Below are positions 41,182 through 50,907 of a DNA stretch of 64,000 nt, piece after piece; the stretch's first letter is position 1; the number at the start of each line of letters is the position of its first letter. The stretch is from positions 124,001-188,000 of the forward strand of contig NZ_RDQF01000004.1 in the NCBI RefSeq assembly GCF_004114425.1, in the 5' to 3' direction. The notes beneath the pieces were generated by a model. The model did not search any database. It had not been told where the DNA came from and saw only the letters and a program-made list of their open reading frames with translations. Both the position numbers and the translations under genes were made by a program. This DNA comes from Bradyrhizobium vignae (GTDB taxonomy: Bacteria > Pseudomonadota > Alphaproteobacteria > Rhizobiales > Xanthobacteraceae).

Positions 41182-42033
41182 ATGAATGTCTTCGCGGAGT
41201 GCCCTTCAACGTACGACACGATCATCGTGGGCGCCGGCTCGGCCGGCTGCGTGCTGGCCAACCGCTTGTCGGCCGATCCAAGCCGCAAGGTGCTGGTGCT
41301 GGAGGCCGGTCACGCTGCCCCGCCCAACCTCCGACATTCCGTCGGACTGGCCGACGATGTTCAACACATCAGTCGATTGGGGCTTTCACACCGGGCCGCG
41401 AGCAGGCTGCCGCGGACGGCGCATCTACTGGCCGCACGGCAAGATGGTCGGCGGCTCCGGCGCGATGACAGCCGCCCCGATGTCGAGCCCGATCTCCAGC
41501 TCTATGGCGCGATCAGCCCGCACCGCGACTATGTGCGCTTCCTGTCGTCCAAGCCGGGCATCACCCTGCATGCGACCTTGCAGCGGCCGAGGAGCCGCGG
41601 CCGGATCACGCTGCGCTCGGGCGACCCGATCGAAGATCCCGCGATCGATCCCGGTTATTTCGCGTCGGACCCGAGTGGCAGCGACATCGTGACCATGATC
41701 GAAGGCGTGCGCATCAACCGTCGCATCGCAGCGCAATCACCGCTCAAGGAGATGATCGAAAGCGAGGTTACGCCGAGCGCGGAAGCGACCAGCGACACCG
41801 AGATCGCCGACTATATCCGCGGCCATTGCACGACGCTCTATCATGCCGCCTCGACCTGCCGGATGGGCGCGGACGAGCTGGCCGTGGTCGATCCCAAACG
41901 ATTGCAGGTGCGCGGCATCGACGGGCTGCACGTCGCCGATGCCTCGGTGATCCCGATCATGATCTCGGGCAACATCCAGACGCCGACGCTCCTGATTGCC
42001 GAATGCGCAGCTGCGGCGATCACTGACTGGGCG
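41182..42033 (+). pseudogene. GMC oxidoreductase remnant, frameshifted with internal deletion
   Basis: The N-terminus is a normal GMC FAD-binding fold (YDTIIVGAGSAGCVLANRLS). The frame then shifts near 41315-41335; the continuation DWGFHTGPRAGCRGRRIYWP and HGKMVGGSGAM is in another frame up to about 41470. At that point the sequence jumps back to the first frame at PDVEPDLQLYGAISPH, which belongs to the C-terminal substrate domain. About 250-280 residues of the usual 530 are missing. The C-terminal part runs on to VADASVIPIMISGNIQTPT without a proper stop, into the neighbouring gene. Such enzymes oxidise choline or other alcohols. Confidence 0.78.
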
Positions 42034-42717
42034 CTAATCGTCGTCAGGCCCGAACAGCCTGATCTGCGGGAAGCCGCCGCGCGGCCGGCTCGCGAAATCG
42101 CGCGCATCGGAATCTTCGCGGATGTTGCGCGCAACGTCGTCCCAATCGGTGCGGTCGCGCATGCCGCGCGGCTCGCGGAATTCATAGTGCCGGCGCTCGG
42201 CCCAGCGCTCGCGACGCTCGGCTCGGCGCCGTTCGGACGCGGCGCGCTTCATGTCGGAATCCCTGGCCTTGGCATAGGCGTTGTTCGACGGGGATGACGG
42301 CTCGGCGGCGGCCTGCTGCTCGGCAGGTTTTGCTGCCTGTGGTGACGATGCCGGGGCCGGCTTGGACGGCTCGACTGCAGCGCCTTGCGAGGACTGCGGC
42401 GGCGGTGGTCCAGCATTCGCCGACGTGGTTTGCGTATCAGGCTTTGCGGCTTCAGGTTTTGCTTCGGCCTGCGCGGGTACTGCGATCATCGCGCCAAAGG
42501 CTTGGGAGCCGGTGAGATAATTGACGCGCTCGGACGGGGCATTCGCGCTCGCTGGCGTGGAAGCCTCCGTGCGCTGCGTCATCTTGCCGGTGTTCGGGCC
42601 CTGCTTGGGCGCGACCGGATTCATGATGTTGCCGGCAACGATACCGCCGCCGAGACCGATGGCGATGGCCGCGATGATGGTTCCGGCACCGACAAAATAG
42701 GCTGTCGCGGCGCGCAT
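42034..42717 (-). CDS. Membrane-anchored Pro/Ala-rich hypothetical protein
   Basis: A 227-residue protein. One TM helix (about residues 6-30, glycine-rich) anchors it; a long Pro/Ala/Gln linker follows (about 45-150, PPPPQSSQGAAVEPS) and ends in a basic, Arg-rich tail (RRRAERRERWAERRHYEFRE), then an acidic end. It looks like an envelope linker protein. The 3' end directly abuts the GMC remnant. Not recognised as a named family. Confidence 0.65.
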   Translation of the reverse strand: MRAATAYFVGAGTIIAAIAIGLGGGIVAGNIMNPVAPKQGPNTGKMTQRTEASTPASANAPSERVNYLTGSQAFGAMIAVPAQAEAKPEAAKPDTQTTSANAGPPPPQSSQGAAVEPSKPAPASSPQAAKPAEQQAAAEPSSPSNNAYAKARDSDMKRAASERRRAERRERWAERRHYEFREPRGMRDRTDWDDVARNIREDSDARDFASRPRGGFPQIRLFGPDDD

Positions 42718-42805
42718 TCATCCACTCCTGTTTTGGAGCGGGCAACGCGTGGGGATTGCCAGATGTTCCTGATGGCCGCGGCTCCTCAAAGAGGAACCGC
42801 GCATG

Positions 42806-43549
42806 TCAGATCTGCTGCGCGACCTTCTCGAGCCCGATGAGGCGAGCGAGCTTGCGCACTTCTTCCTTCTGGTCGTCGCGGAGCTGGAACAGCAGCGGCA
42901 TCGCGGCCGACTTCAACTGCTGCACCTCCTCGCAGTTCGGATCGATCTGCGCGCTGGGCGGCGCGTTTGGATTCGACAGCTTGTTCGCCTGGATCTTGCG
43001 GGCGACGTTGCGCAGCGCGGTCTCGACCGAGGGCCAGTAATATTCCTGCGACGACGACAGTTTCAGGCGATCCCTGATGCCGGCGATCTGCACGTCGGAC
43101 AGCAGCGAATAGGACTTCTGCGGCTGCGGCTTGGCGACGACCTTCGGCTTGGCCGGAACTTCGACGGCTGGAACCTCGGTCGCGGCGGGCGCCTCGTGCG
43201 CGCTTGCTTTCGGCATCGGGAAATCAGAAGGCGTGGCCGCGGCGAAGGCCTGGCGCAGCGGCTCGGTCAGCATGGGAGCCTGGGCAGGCTTGTCGGCGGC
43301 GACCTGGACCGGCTCGATTGCAGCCGAGGCCAGAGCGAGCGTCGGGAGCAGACGGTCGGCCTTGGCGGCGCGGTTCGTTGCGAGCGGCTTGGGCGGGGGC
43401 GTCTGGGCGATCATCTCGGCGCTGATGCTGGGCACGCTGTCGCGGCCGAGAATTGCGGTGGTGGCGGCGCCGAGGACGAGGAAACAGGTCAGCGCGACGA
43501 TGGTGATGGCTTTGGACAAACGTCCCTCCGCGTCCGACTTCAAGTCCAA
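42806..43549 (-). CDS. Membrane-anchored hypothetical protein with LTXXQ/Spy-like C-terminus
   Basis: A 247-residue protein with an N-terminal TM helix (about 14-34), a Pro/Ala-rich linker (about 45-145) and a helical C-terminus. The C-terminal SDVQIAGIRDRLKLSSSQEY and VRKLARLIGLEKVAQQI resemble the Spy/CpxP LTxxQ pattern weakly. The start is uncertain: TTG 43549 (used here) or TTG 43543, with no convincing ribosome site. The 5' end lies in a run of AAGTC/AAGTT repeats. It is 88 bp upstream of the similarly built protein at 42034-42717, and the two may be co-transcribed. Confidence 0.6.
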   Translation of the reverse strand: MDLKSDAEGRLSKAITIVALTCFLVLGAATTAILGRDSVPSISAEMIAQTPPPKPLATNRAAKADRLLPTLALASAAIEPVQVAADKPAQAPMLTEPLRQAFAAATPSDFPMPKASAHEAPAATEVPAVEVPAKPKVVAKPQPQKSYSLLSDVQIAGIRDRLKLSSSQEYYWPSVETALRNVARKIQANKLSNPNAPPSAQIDPNCEEVQQLKSAAMPLLFQLRDDQKEEVRKLARLIGLEKVAQQI

Positions 43550-43615
43550 GTCTGCAAGTCCAAGTCTGGAAGTCCAAGTCTGGCTTCAAGTTCAAGTCTG
43601 GCTTCAAGTTCAAGT
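43536..43615. repeat. Short tandem repeats of CAAGT units
   Basis: Two perfect 18-bp copies of CAAGTCTGGCTTCAAGTT occupy 43575-43592 and 43593-43610. Degenerate copies (CAAGTCCAAGTCTGCAAGTC and CAAGTCTGGAAGTC) extend left to 43536. They cover the start of the minus-strand gene 42806-43549, so copy-number change would alter its 5' leader or first codons. Confidence 0.7.
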
Positions 43616-43715
43616 GATCACTGCCCGGAAACTGGGCGATAATTAAGGCTTAACCGTGCCATCGCGGCGGCAATCGCGCGGACTACGACGACATCGCCCG
43701 GGGATCCCAAGCAGA

Positions 43716-43964
43716 TCAGGCAGCTGCCGCGAGATCATAGGCGTCCTGGATGTCGGCCACGATCTCCGAGGCCTCCCAGACCGCGCGCGGCTCGACCGAT
43801 TGCAGCGTCACCGTCCAATTGCCGCCACGGCGGGTGCGGGGAACGCTGACGATGTCGAAGCGCACATTGCGGCACAGCGGGTGGCGGGCCAGCGCATGGG
43901 CGACGCGAACGCGGATCTCGTCCAGCGTCGCAGCTCTCTTGCCGTTGAGATAATCGAAGTCCAT
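43716..43964 (-). CDS. Small conserved-looking hypothetical protein
   Basis: An 82-residue soluble protein with a good ribosome site (GAGAGGGACAGG) before the ATG. It has ATLDEIRVRVAHALARHPLC and NWTVTLQSVEPRAVWEASEI. The mixed alpha/beta pattern is balanced and codon use looks coding. No family was recognised. Single gene. Confidence 0.65.
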   Translation of the reverse strand: MDFDYLNGKRAATLDEIRVRVAHALARHPLCRNVRFDIVSVPRTRRGGNWTVTLQSVEPRAVWEASEIVADIQDAYDLAAAA

Positions 43965-44117
43965 CGCCTGTCCCTCTCGCTCCTGATTGGCGGCCGTGAC
44001 GGGGATTCTTGGCGGGCGATGGTTAATCTGCCGTTAAATGAACGGAGCGGAAGCGTGCGGGATCAACCGTGATGGAGGGCTCTCTCCGAAACCAAGGTGG
44101 CAGTTGGACTCGCGGAG

Positions 44118-44199
44118 GCTCCCCCTCACCCGCCGCGCTCGGACGATGCTTCGCATCGATCGGCGCGCATCGGCCGCTCCCGTAGGCGGGAGAGAGGCG
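44118..44199. repeat. Intergenic palindromic repeat (GGGAGAGG family)
   Basis: CTCCCCCTCACCCGCCGCG at the left, a GATGCTTCGCATC hairpin in the middle and GCTCCCGTAGGCGGGAGAG at the right. It is a shorter relative of the elements at 4044-4171 and 6093-6304. It lies immediately downstream of the nitronate monooxygenase gene. Confidence 0.75.
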
Positions 44200-44205
44200 A
44201 ACAGC

Positions 44206-45171
44206 CTACCGCGCACACGCCTGACGATATTCGGCGACTGTTCGCGCGACGAGATCATCGACCGCGAGCACGTCGGTCACCCCCGAAGCCGAGTGGCCGG
44301 CGCTCCAGACGTCGCGCCAGCGCTTTGGCCGGTTCTCGCGCGCGGCGACGTCGATATCCTCAGCGATGTCGATCGCGCCGCGTGCCGGCAGATCGTCTGG
44401 ATCAAGCCCGGCGGCGACGATCGACGGCCTCAACATGCTGGTCTGCAGTCCCGTGAACGCGGTGGTGAGCAGGATGTCGTCCGCGTTGCTTTCGACCAGC
44501 ATCCGCTTGTACCGGTCATCCGCCATGCTCTCCCGCGTTGCAATGAACTTCGTGCCCATGTAGGCGAGATCGCAGCCGAGCACGTCGGCGGCGTGCAGCG
44601 CGCGGCCGTCGCTGATGCCGCCCGCGAGCACGACGACGCCGTCGTAGAATGCGCGTACCGCGCGGACGAAGGCGAACGGGTTGAGCCAGCCCGTCTGCCC
44701 GCCCGCACCAGCCGTGAGCAGCACCAGCCCGTCCGCGCCTGCTTCCACCGCGCGCTTGGCGTGGCGGATCGAGGCGACATCCGCCAGCACCAGTGTGCCG
44801 GCGTCATGCAGCGGCTTCAGCACCGGTGCTGGCGAGCCGACCGACGTAATGACGATCTCCGGCCCGTGCCGGAGCAGCACGGCGAGGTCCTGCTCAAGCC
44901 GCGCGTTGGAGCGGTGGACGATCAGGTTCGGACAGAGCGGCGCTGCCTTGTGGCCGGTTTCGTCCTCGTGCCGCCGCAGCCGCGTCTCGATCTCGGTGAG
45001 CCATTCATCGAGTTGTTCCGCGCCACGGCAATTCGCGGTGGGAAAGCTGCCGATCACGCCATTGCGGCAGGCTGCAGCCATGAGCTCGACGCCTGACACC
45101 AGAAACATCGGCGCCGCGATCAGCGGCAGCGCGAGACGATCACCGAAGCGTTGCAGTCGGTCCGATGGCAT
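44206..45171 (-). CDS. Nitronate monooxygenase-family flavoprotein (paralogue 1)
   Basis: A 321-residue FMN-binding TIM-barrel protein of the 2-nitropropane dioxygenase family. The FMN and phosphate loops are visible in IAAPMFLVSGVELMAAACRN, ADGLVLLTAGAGGQTGWLNP and VVVLAGGISDGRAL. The motif AGAGGQTG has Gln where the second paralogue (48238-49206) has His (AGAGGHAG); that His is the assigned catalytic base in characterised nitronate monooxygenases. Loss may mean another reaction. ATG 45171 follows GGGAGG; upstream codons overlap the divergent ligase gene and were rejected. Confidence 0.85.
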   Translation of the reverse strand: MPSDRLQRFGDRLALPLIAAPMFLVSGVELMAAACRNGVIGSFPTANCRGAEQLDEWLTEIETRLRRHEDETGHKAAPLCPNLIVHRSNARLEQDLAVLLRHGPEIVITSVGSPAPVLKPLHDAGTLVLADVASIRHAKRAVEAGADGLVLLTAGAGGQTGWLNPFAFVRAVRAFYDGVVVLAGGISDGRALHAADVLGCDLAYMGTKFIATRESMADDRYKRMLVESNADDILLTTAFTGLQTSMLRPSIVAAGLDPDDLPARGAIDIAEDIDVAARENRPKRWRDVWSAGHSASGVTDVLAVDDLVARTVAEYRQACAR

Positions 45172-45279
45172 GCATGCCTCCCTCTCGCGGGCTTTGTCGT
45201 TTCCTCCCGCGGTCTCTGTGCTAGCGTCGTCAGCAACATTGGCACGCCAGAAGCCGATGACAAAGCAACGAGGAAACAC

Positions 45280-46842
45280 ATGTCTGATCCGCTCCACGCA
45301 TCATCCCCGGCTTGCGCACAGACGCTACGGGCGCTGTCGCGCTATCCCGATCGCACCGCTTTCGCCTGGCCTGAGGGATCGCTGAGCTATCAGGGCACCA
45401 TCGACCTGATCGGACGCATCCAGGGCGTTTTCATGCGGCTTGCATTAGAGCCCGGCGCGCGCGTCGCCTTCCTCACCGCGAACCGCGCCGATACCTGGTG
45501 CGCCGGCGTCGCCGCGCAACTGGCGCGGCTCTGCATCACCTGGCTGCATCCACTGGGATCGCTGGAGGACCAGCTGTTCCAGCTCGAGGATTCCGAGGCC
45601 GAGATGCTGGTGGTCGATGCGGTCGCCTTCCGTGACCGCGGCGGCGAGCTCGCTACGAGGGCGACCCGGCTGAAGGCGGTCTTCACCATGGGACCGGCCG
45701 ACTATGGCACCGACCTGTTGCAGGCGATCGAGACCGGAGGCCATTTCAGCGCGCGATGCCTCGCCGGCTCTGACGACCTCTCCACGCTGAACTACACCGG
45801 TGGCACGACCGGCAAATCCAAGGGCGCGCTGCGCTACCACCGCGAAAATGCCGGAGCCGCTGCCGCGATCCTCGCCGACTTCGAAATCCCGGAGGGTGCG
45901 CGCTATCTGACGGTCGCCCCGATCAGCCATGTCGCCGGCACAAAGGTGCTGCCGACCCTGATGCGCGGCGGCAGAGTGCACATGCTGAAAAGCTTCGATC
46001 CCGAAGCCGTGCTGGCCACGATCGCACGCGAGCGCATCAATTTCACGCTGCTCGTGCCGACCATGATCTATGTGCTGCTCGATCAGCCCGCGCTCGGCAA
46101 GACCGATTTGTCCTCGCTCGAGCTCGTGCTCTATGGCGCCTCCGCGATGTCGCCGAGCCGGCTAGTCGAAGGCATCGAACGCATCGGCCCGGTGTTCTCG
46201 CAGCTCTACGGCCAGACCGAATGCTATCCGATCTCGGTGCTGCGCAAATCTGATCATGACCCCAAGAACCCGGAGCTGTTCCTGTCCTGCGGCTTCCCGA
46301 TCGCGGCGTGCGAGGTCAAGATCCTCGACGACAACGACCGGGAAGCGAAGACCGGCGAGGCCGGCGAGATCTGCGTGCGCGCCCCGCATGCGATGGCGAA
46401 ATACTGGAAGCGGCCGGACATCACCGCCGAGACGCTGAAGAACGGCTGGGTCCACACCGGCGACATCGCGCGGAGGGACGAACGCGGCTACATTTGCATC
46501 CTCGACCGCAAGAAGGACATGATCGTCTCCGGTGGCTTCAACATCTTCCCGCGCGAGGTCGAGGACGTGCTGTCGCAGCACGCCGACGTCGCGATGGTCG
46601 CGGTTGTCGGCATTCCCGACGAGAAATGGGGCGAAGCCGTTACCGCCATCATCGTACCGCGTGACGGCGCAAGGCCCGATCCGGACGAGCTGATTAATCT
46701 CGTGAAGACGCGAAAGGGCTCGGCGCATGCGCCGAAACAGATCCAGTTCGTCAAGCAACTGCCGATGACCGGCGTCGGCAAGGTCGACAAGAAGGTGCTG
46801 CGCGCGGGCTTCTGGAGCGGGCGGGACCGGATGGTGGGGTAA
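45280..46842 (+). CDS. Acyl-CoA synthetase / AMP-dependent ligase
   Basis: A 520-residue adenylate-forming ligase. The P-loop is LNYTGGTTGKSKGALRYH; other motifs are QLYGQTECYPIS, GWVHTGDIARRDERGYICI and the hinge LDRKKDMIVSGGFNIFPREV. The catalytic Lys lies in VGKVDKKVLR. ATG 45280 follows AGGAAACAC. It is divergent from nitronate monooxygenase paralogue 1 with 108 bp between. It may act on aromatic or medium-chain acids; the substrate is not readable from sequence. Confidence 0.9.
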   Translation: MSDPLHASSPACAQTLRALSRYPDRTAFAWPEGSLSYQGTIDLIGRIQGVFMRLALEPGARVAFLTANRADTWCAGVAAQLARLCITWLHPLGSLEDQLFQLEDSEAEMLVVDAVAFRDRGGELATRATRLKAVFTMGPADYGTDLLQAIETGGHFSARCLAGSDDLSTLNYTGGTTGKSKGALRYHRENAGAAAAILADFEIPEGARYLTVAPISHVAGTKVLPTLMRGGRVHMLKSFDPEAVLATIARERINFTLLVPTMIYVLLDQPALGKTDLSSLELVLYGASAMSPSRLVEGIERIGPVFSQLYGQTECYPISVLRKSDHDPKNPELFLSCGFPIAACEVKILDDNDREAKTGEAGEICVRAPHAMAKYWKRPDITAETLKNGWVHTGDIARRDERGYICILDRKKDMIVSGGFNIFPREVEDVLSQHADVAMVAVVGIPDEKWGEAVTAIIVPRDGARPDPDELINLVKTRKGSAHAPKQIQFVKQLPMTGVGKVDKKVLRAGFWSGRDRMVG

Positions 46843-46981
46843 AAACCCCGGGATCTTACGGTGTCGTTGTGGCCCCGGCACCACAGCGGGCAACGGAGTG
46901 CGCGTCGGCGATGCCCACCCGATTGCCGGCGAATCAGGGAATCACCTAGACCGCTGATGGGGCTGGGAAGCGGAGTAAGAC

Positions 46982-47080
46982 ATGAGAGTCGCTTCCCTGG
47001 AAAGTGCAGTCGCCGCGGTTACGTTGATCACGGCTATCATCGTGGTGCTGTGGGAGATCAAGATCTTCTACGGTCTGTGA
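46982..47080 (+). CDS. Very small single-TM protein (32 residues)
   Basis: The frame reads MRVASLESAVAAVTLITAII and continues VVLWEIKIFYGL before TGA. A ribosome site (GCGGAGTAAGAC) precedes the ATG. One hydrophobic helix (about residues 8-25) with a short charged tail suggests a small membrane protein. It lies alone in a 477-bp gap. No family recognised; the short length leaves doubt. Confidence 0.45.
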   Translation: MRVASLESAVAAVTLITAIIVVLWEIKIFYGL

Positions 47081-47188
47081 ACTGGCAGGATGGCAAGCAT
47101 CCCTTCCGCGGCGGCGGAAGCCTGCCGTTCAATTGGTCCACGCGGCCGCAAGCCTCCGCATATTCGACACAGCGACCACACAACAGAT

Positions 47189-47289
47189 GTCATCGCCCGC
47201 TTGACCGGGCGATCCAGTACGCCGAGACGCCTGTGATTCAACAGGTAGGCCGCGGCGTACTTCATGCCCCGGCCAAGCCGGTGCATGAC
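47189..47289. repeat. Intergenic palindromic repeat (CATCGCCCGCTTGACCGGGC family)
   Basis: GTCATCGCCCGCTTGACCGG then GCGATCCAGTAC at the left pairs loosely with GTACTTCATGCCCCGGCC and CGGTGCATGACA at the right. A relative with better arms lies at 60998-61114. It sits downstream of the thioesterase gene, which runs the other way. Confidence 0.75.
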
Positions 47290-47319
47290 AGCGAAAGTGA
47301 TACGCTGGCGTCGCGCTCC

Positions 47320-48093
47320 TTACCGTTTCTCGATCACCAGGCTCTGCACGGCGCGGCCGAAATAGCCCTGCCTGTCCGCCAGCCGCGACATCGCAAGACC
47401 CGCGCCGTCAGGGCCGATCCAGGAATCGCCATCGAGCAAAATCCACTCGCCGATCGGCTGGCGCGCAAAGCTCACGGTGAGATCGGCGTTGATGTAGGTC
47501 CAGGCGCGGAAGTCGAGCGAGGAGGCGGTGCCGTTGGAGAAGTCGGCGGCGACCACCGCGCGCATCGCCTGCGAGACCGCTTCACCGGCGATCAGGGGGT
47601 GGTCGACGCGAAACCAGATCGCGCCGGCACCGGCCTGGCCGAAGCGGCCGCGCGCGGCACGCATCGACACCGATCGCACGAACGGGCTGGTGGCGGCGTG
47701 ACCGTCCTCGACCAGCGAGTCCTCTGGAGACGGCAGCGTGATCGGCAGCTCCTTGACCTCGTCCGGCAGCGCCTGGGCCTGTCGCCTGATCTTGAGCACG
47801 GTGGCGCCGACCACCTGCACGCCGTCGGCGAGCAGCTTGATTTCGCAGAGCTGGATCTTGCGGCCCTCGCGCAGGACCTCAGTCGCAATCGTGAGCGGCG
47901 CGACCGGCACCGGGCGCATCAGATCGATGGTGACGCGCGCGATGTCCATCGCGACTGGCGTCGGGATCCGTTCGGCCGCCCACGTCACCAGCGAGGCCGG
48001 TGCCGAGCCGTGCTGCATGCGCCGGTCCCAGGGACCGGCGGCATCCGGACTGGTGACGACGCTGTTGCCTTCGACGCGGTAGATGGGAGACAT
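47320..48093 (-). CDS. Acyl-CoA thioesterase family protein (double hotdog)
   Basis: A 257-residue soluble protein with two hotdog halves. The first half has APASLVTWAAERIPTPVAMD and IARVTIDLMRPVPVAPLTIA; the second half has TYINADLTVSFARQPIGEWI and ILLDGDSWIGPDGAGLAMSR, the TesB/acyl-CoA thioesterase II-like pattern that ends in GYFGRAVQSLVIEKR. It should hydrolyse acyl-CoA esters. ATG 48093 begins a normal family N-terminus; the longer open frame runs into a repeat and was rejected. It is 144 bp before nitronate monooxygenase paralogue 2. Confidence 0.85.
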   Translation of the reverse strand: MSPIYRVEGNSVVTSPDAAGPWDRRMQHGSAPASLVTWAAERIPTPVAMDIARVTIDLMRPVPVAPLTIATEVLREGRKIQLCEIKLLADGVQVVGATVLKIRRQAQALPDEVKELPITLPSPEDSLVEDGHAATSPFVRSVSMRAARGRFGQAGAGAIWFRVDHPLIAGEAVSQAMRAVVAADFSNGTASSLDFRAWTYINADLTVSFARQPIGEWILLDGDSWIGPDGAGLAMSRLADRQGYFGRAVQSLVIEKR

Positions 48094-48114
48094 TTGGTAC
48101 TCACTCTCACGGCG

Positions 48115-48233
48115 CGTTCCCCGGACGCCGCGCAGCGCGTAAGCGGTGCGCTGCTGAGCCGGGGTCCAGTCGTTGCGCGATGGGTCCCGGCTCGGCGGCG
48201 CGGCACTTCGCGCCGCACCACGTCCGGGACACG
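48115..48233. repeat. Intergenic repeat (CGTTCCCCGGACGCCGCGCAGC family)
   Basis: CGTTCCCCGGACGCCGCGC at the left and CGTCCGGGACACGG at the right are the outer arms, with GCGCAGCGCGTAAGCGGTGC and TGGGTCCCGGCTCGGCGGCG between. Dyads of GGGTCCCGG and GCCGGGGTCC are visible. It fills the gap between the thioesterase and monooxygenase genes. Confidence 0.7.
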
Positions 48234-48237
48234 GCAA

Positions 48238-49206
48238 TCACAACGGCGGATCGATCGCTTCGTCGTATTCCTTCTTGAAGCGCGCGATCAACTCGGCGGC
48301 CGGCACGACCTTGTCGATGCTGCCGATGCCCTGGCCCGAGCCCCAGATTTCCTTCCAGGCCTTCGGCTTGGCGCGCTCGCCGGAGGCGTCGGTGCCGAAA
48401 TTCATCTTGGAGGGATCGGACGTCGGAAGATTCTCCGGATCCATGCCGGCGGCGAGGATGGAGGGCTTCAGATAGTTGCCGTGCACGCCGGTGAAGAGGT
48501 TGGAGTAGACGATGTCGTCGGCGCTCGAGCCCGCGATCATTTCCTTGTACTTCTCGACGGCATTGGCCTCCTTGGTCGCGATGAAGGCCGAGCCGATATA
48601 GGCGAAGTCGGCGCCGAGGATGCGTGCGGCGCGAATCGCCTTGCCATTGCCGATCGCCCCGGACAGCGCAATCGGGCCATCGAACCATTTTCGCGTTTCT
48701 GCGACGAAAGCTAGCGGCGAGATGGTGCCGGCATGGCCGCCGGCACCGGCTGCGACCAGGATCAGGCCGTCGGCGCCCTTCTCAATCGCCTTGTGCGCGA
48801 ATTTCTGGTTGATCACGTCGTGGAAGACGATGCCGCCCCAGCCGTGCACGGCCTGGTTCAGCTCTTCGCGCGCGCCGAGCGAAGAGATGATCATCGGCAC
48901 CTTGTACTTGGCGCAGAGCTGCATGTCGTGATCGAGCCGGTTGTTCGACTTGTGCACGATCTGGTTGACGGCGAACGGCGCCGACGGCTTGTCGGGATGC
49001 GCGCGGTCATAGGCCGCAAGCTCTTCGGTGATCCGCGCCAGCCATTCGTCGAGCAATTCCGGCGGCCGCGCATTCAGCGCTGGAAACGAGCCGACCACAC
49101 CCGCCTTGCACTGCGCGATCACGAGATCGGGCACCGAGACGATGAAGAGCGGCGAGCCGATCACGGGGATCGACAGGCGCCCTTTGAACAAGGCAGGCAT
49201 GGACAT
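48238..49206 (-). CDS. Nitronate monooxygenase-family flavoprotein (paralogue 2)
   Basis: A 322-residue FMN-dependent TIM-barrel enzyme. Motifs are IGSPLFIVSVPDLVIAQCKA near the N-terminus, NQIVHKSNNRLDHDMQLC, LILVAAGAGGHAGTISPLAF and PIALSGAIGNGKAI. The AGGH motif with His is intact. It oxidises alkyl nitronates in family members; the physiological role in this cluster may be detoxification or another enoyl-type reaction. ATG 49206 is preceded by GAGGATC. It resembles paralogue 1 over the full length. Confidence 0.9.
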   Translation of the reverse strand: MSMPALFKGRLSIPVIGSPLFIVSVPDLVIAQCKAGVVGSFPALNARPPELLDEWLARITEELAAYDRAHPDKPSAPFAVNQIVHKSNNRLDHDMQLCAKYKVPMIISSLGAREELNQAVHGWGGIVFHDVINQKFAHKAIEKGADGLILVAAGAGGHAGTISPLAFVAETRKWFDGPIALSGAIGNGKAIRAARILGADFAYIGSAFIATKEANAVEKYKEMIAGSSADDIVYSNLFTGVHGNYLKPSILAAGMDPENLPTSDPSKMNFGTDASGERAKPKAWKEIWGSGQGIGSIDKVVPAAELIARFKKEYDEAIDPPL

Positions 49207-49356
49207 TGCGGAACGATCCTCTTCTGGCGGTCAAACTGGAGTTGGGAGCCATACCAACAAGGCAATCTTTCCACTGTCAAGTATTGCGTTTTGGCGCCGC
49301 AGCGGATGCAGTTACCGCAATTCCAAGCAGCGGAATTCTTACCCATCCGCCTCCTC

Positions 49357-49440
49357 CGTCATTGCGAGCGCAGGGAAGCAATCCAGACTGTCTCCGCGGA
49401 GGGACGCTGGATTGCTTCGTCGCAAGAGCTCCTCGCAATT
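49357..49440. repeat. Intergenic palindromic repeat (CGTCATTGCGAGC family)
   Basis: CGTCATTGCGAGCGCAGGGA with AAGCAATCCAGAC at the left and CTGGATTGCTTCGTCGCAAG then CTCGCAAT at the right. It is a second copy of the element at 9878-9954, with small changes. Confidence 0.8.
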
Positions 49441-49470
49441 GTGCGAGGCGAGAGCTGCGGATGACAGCCC

Positions 49471-50871
<1,401 letters not shown>

Positions 50872-50907
50872 GGGCGCTCCTTGTTGCTTGTGCGCTGGGC
50901 CATCACG

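Noticed and set aside
41128..42297. One intact 389-residue protein covering the GMC region
   Set aside because: The frame is open, but the middle reads as nonsense in this frame while the true GMC sequence continues in another frame, and the end runs into the opposite gene.
46843..46981. Possible RNA gene or terminator after the acyl-CoA ligase
   Set aside because: Only loose GC dyads (GGCCCCGGCACC region) are visible; no stable hairpin with T-run or tRNA cloverleaf was found.
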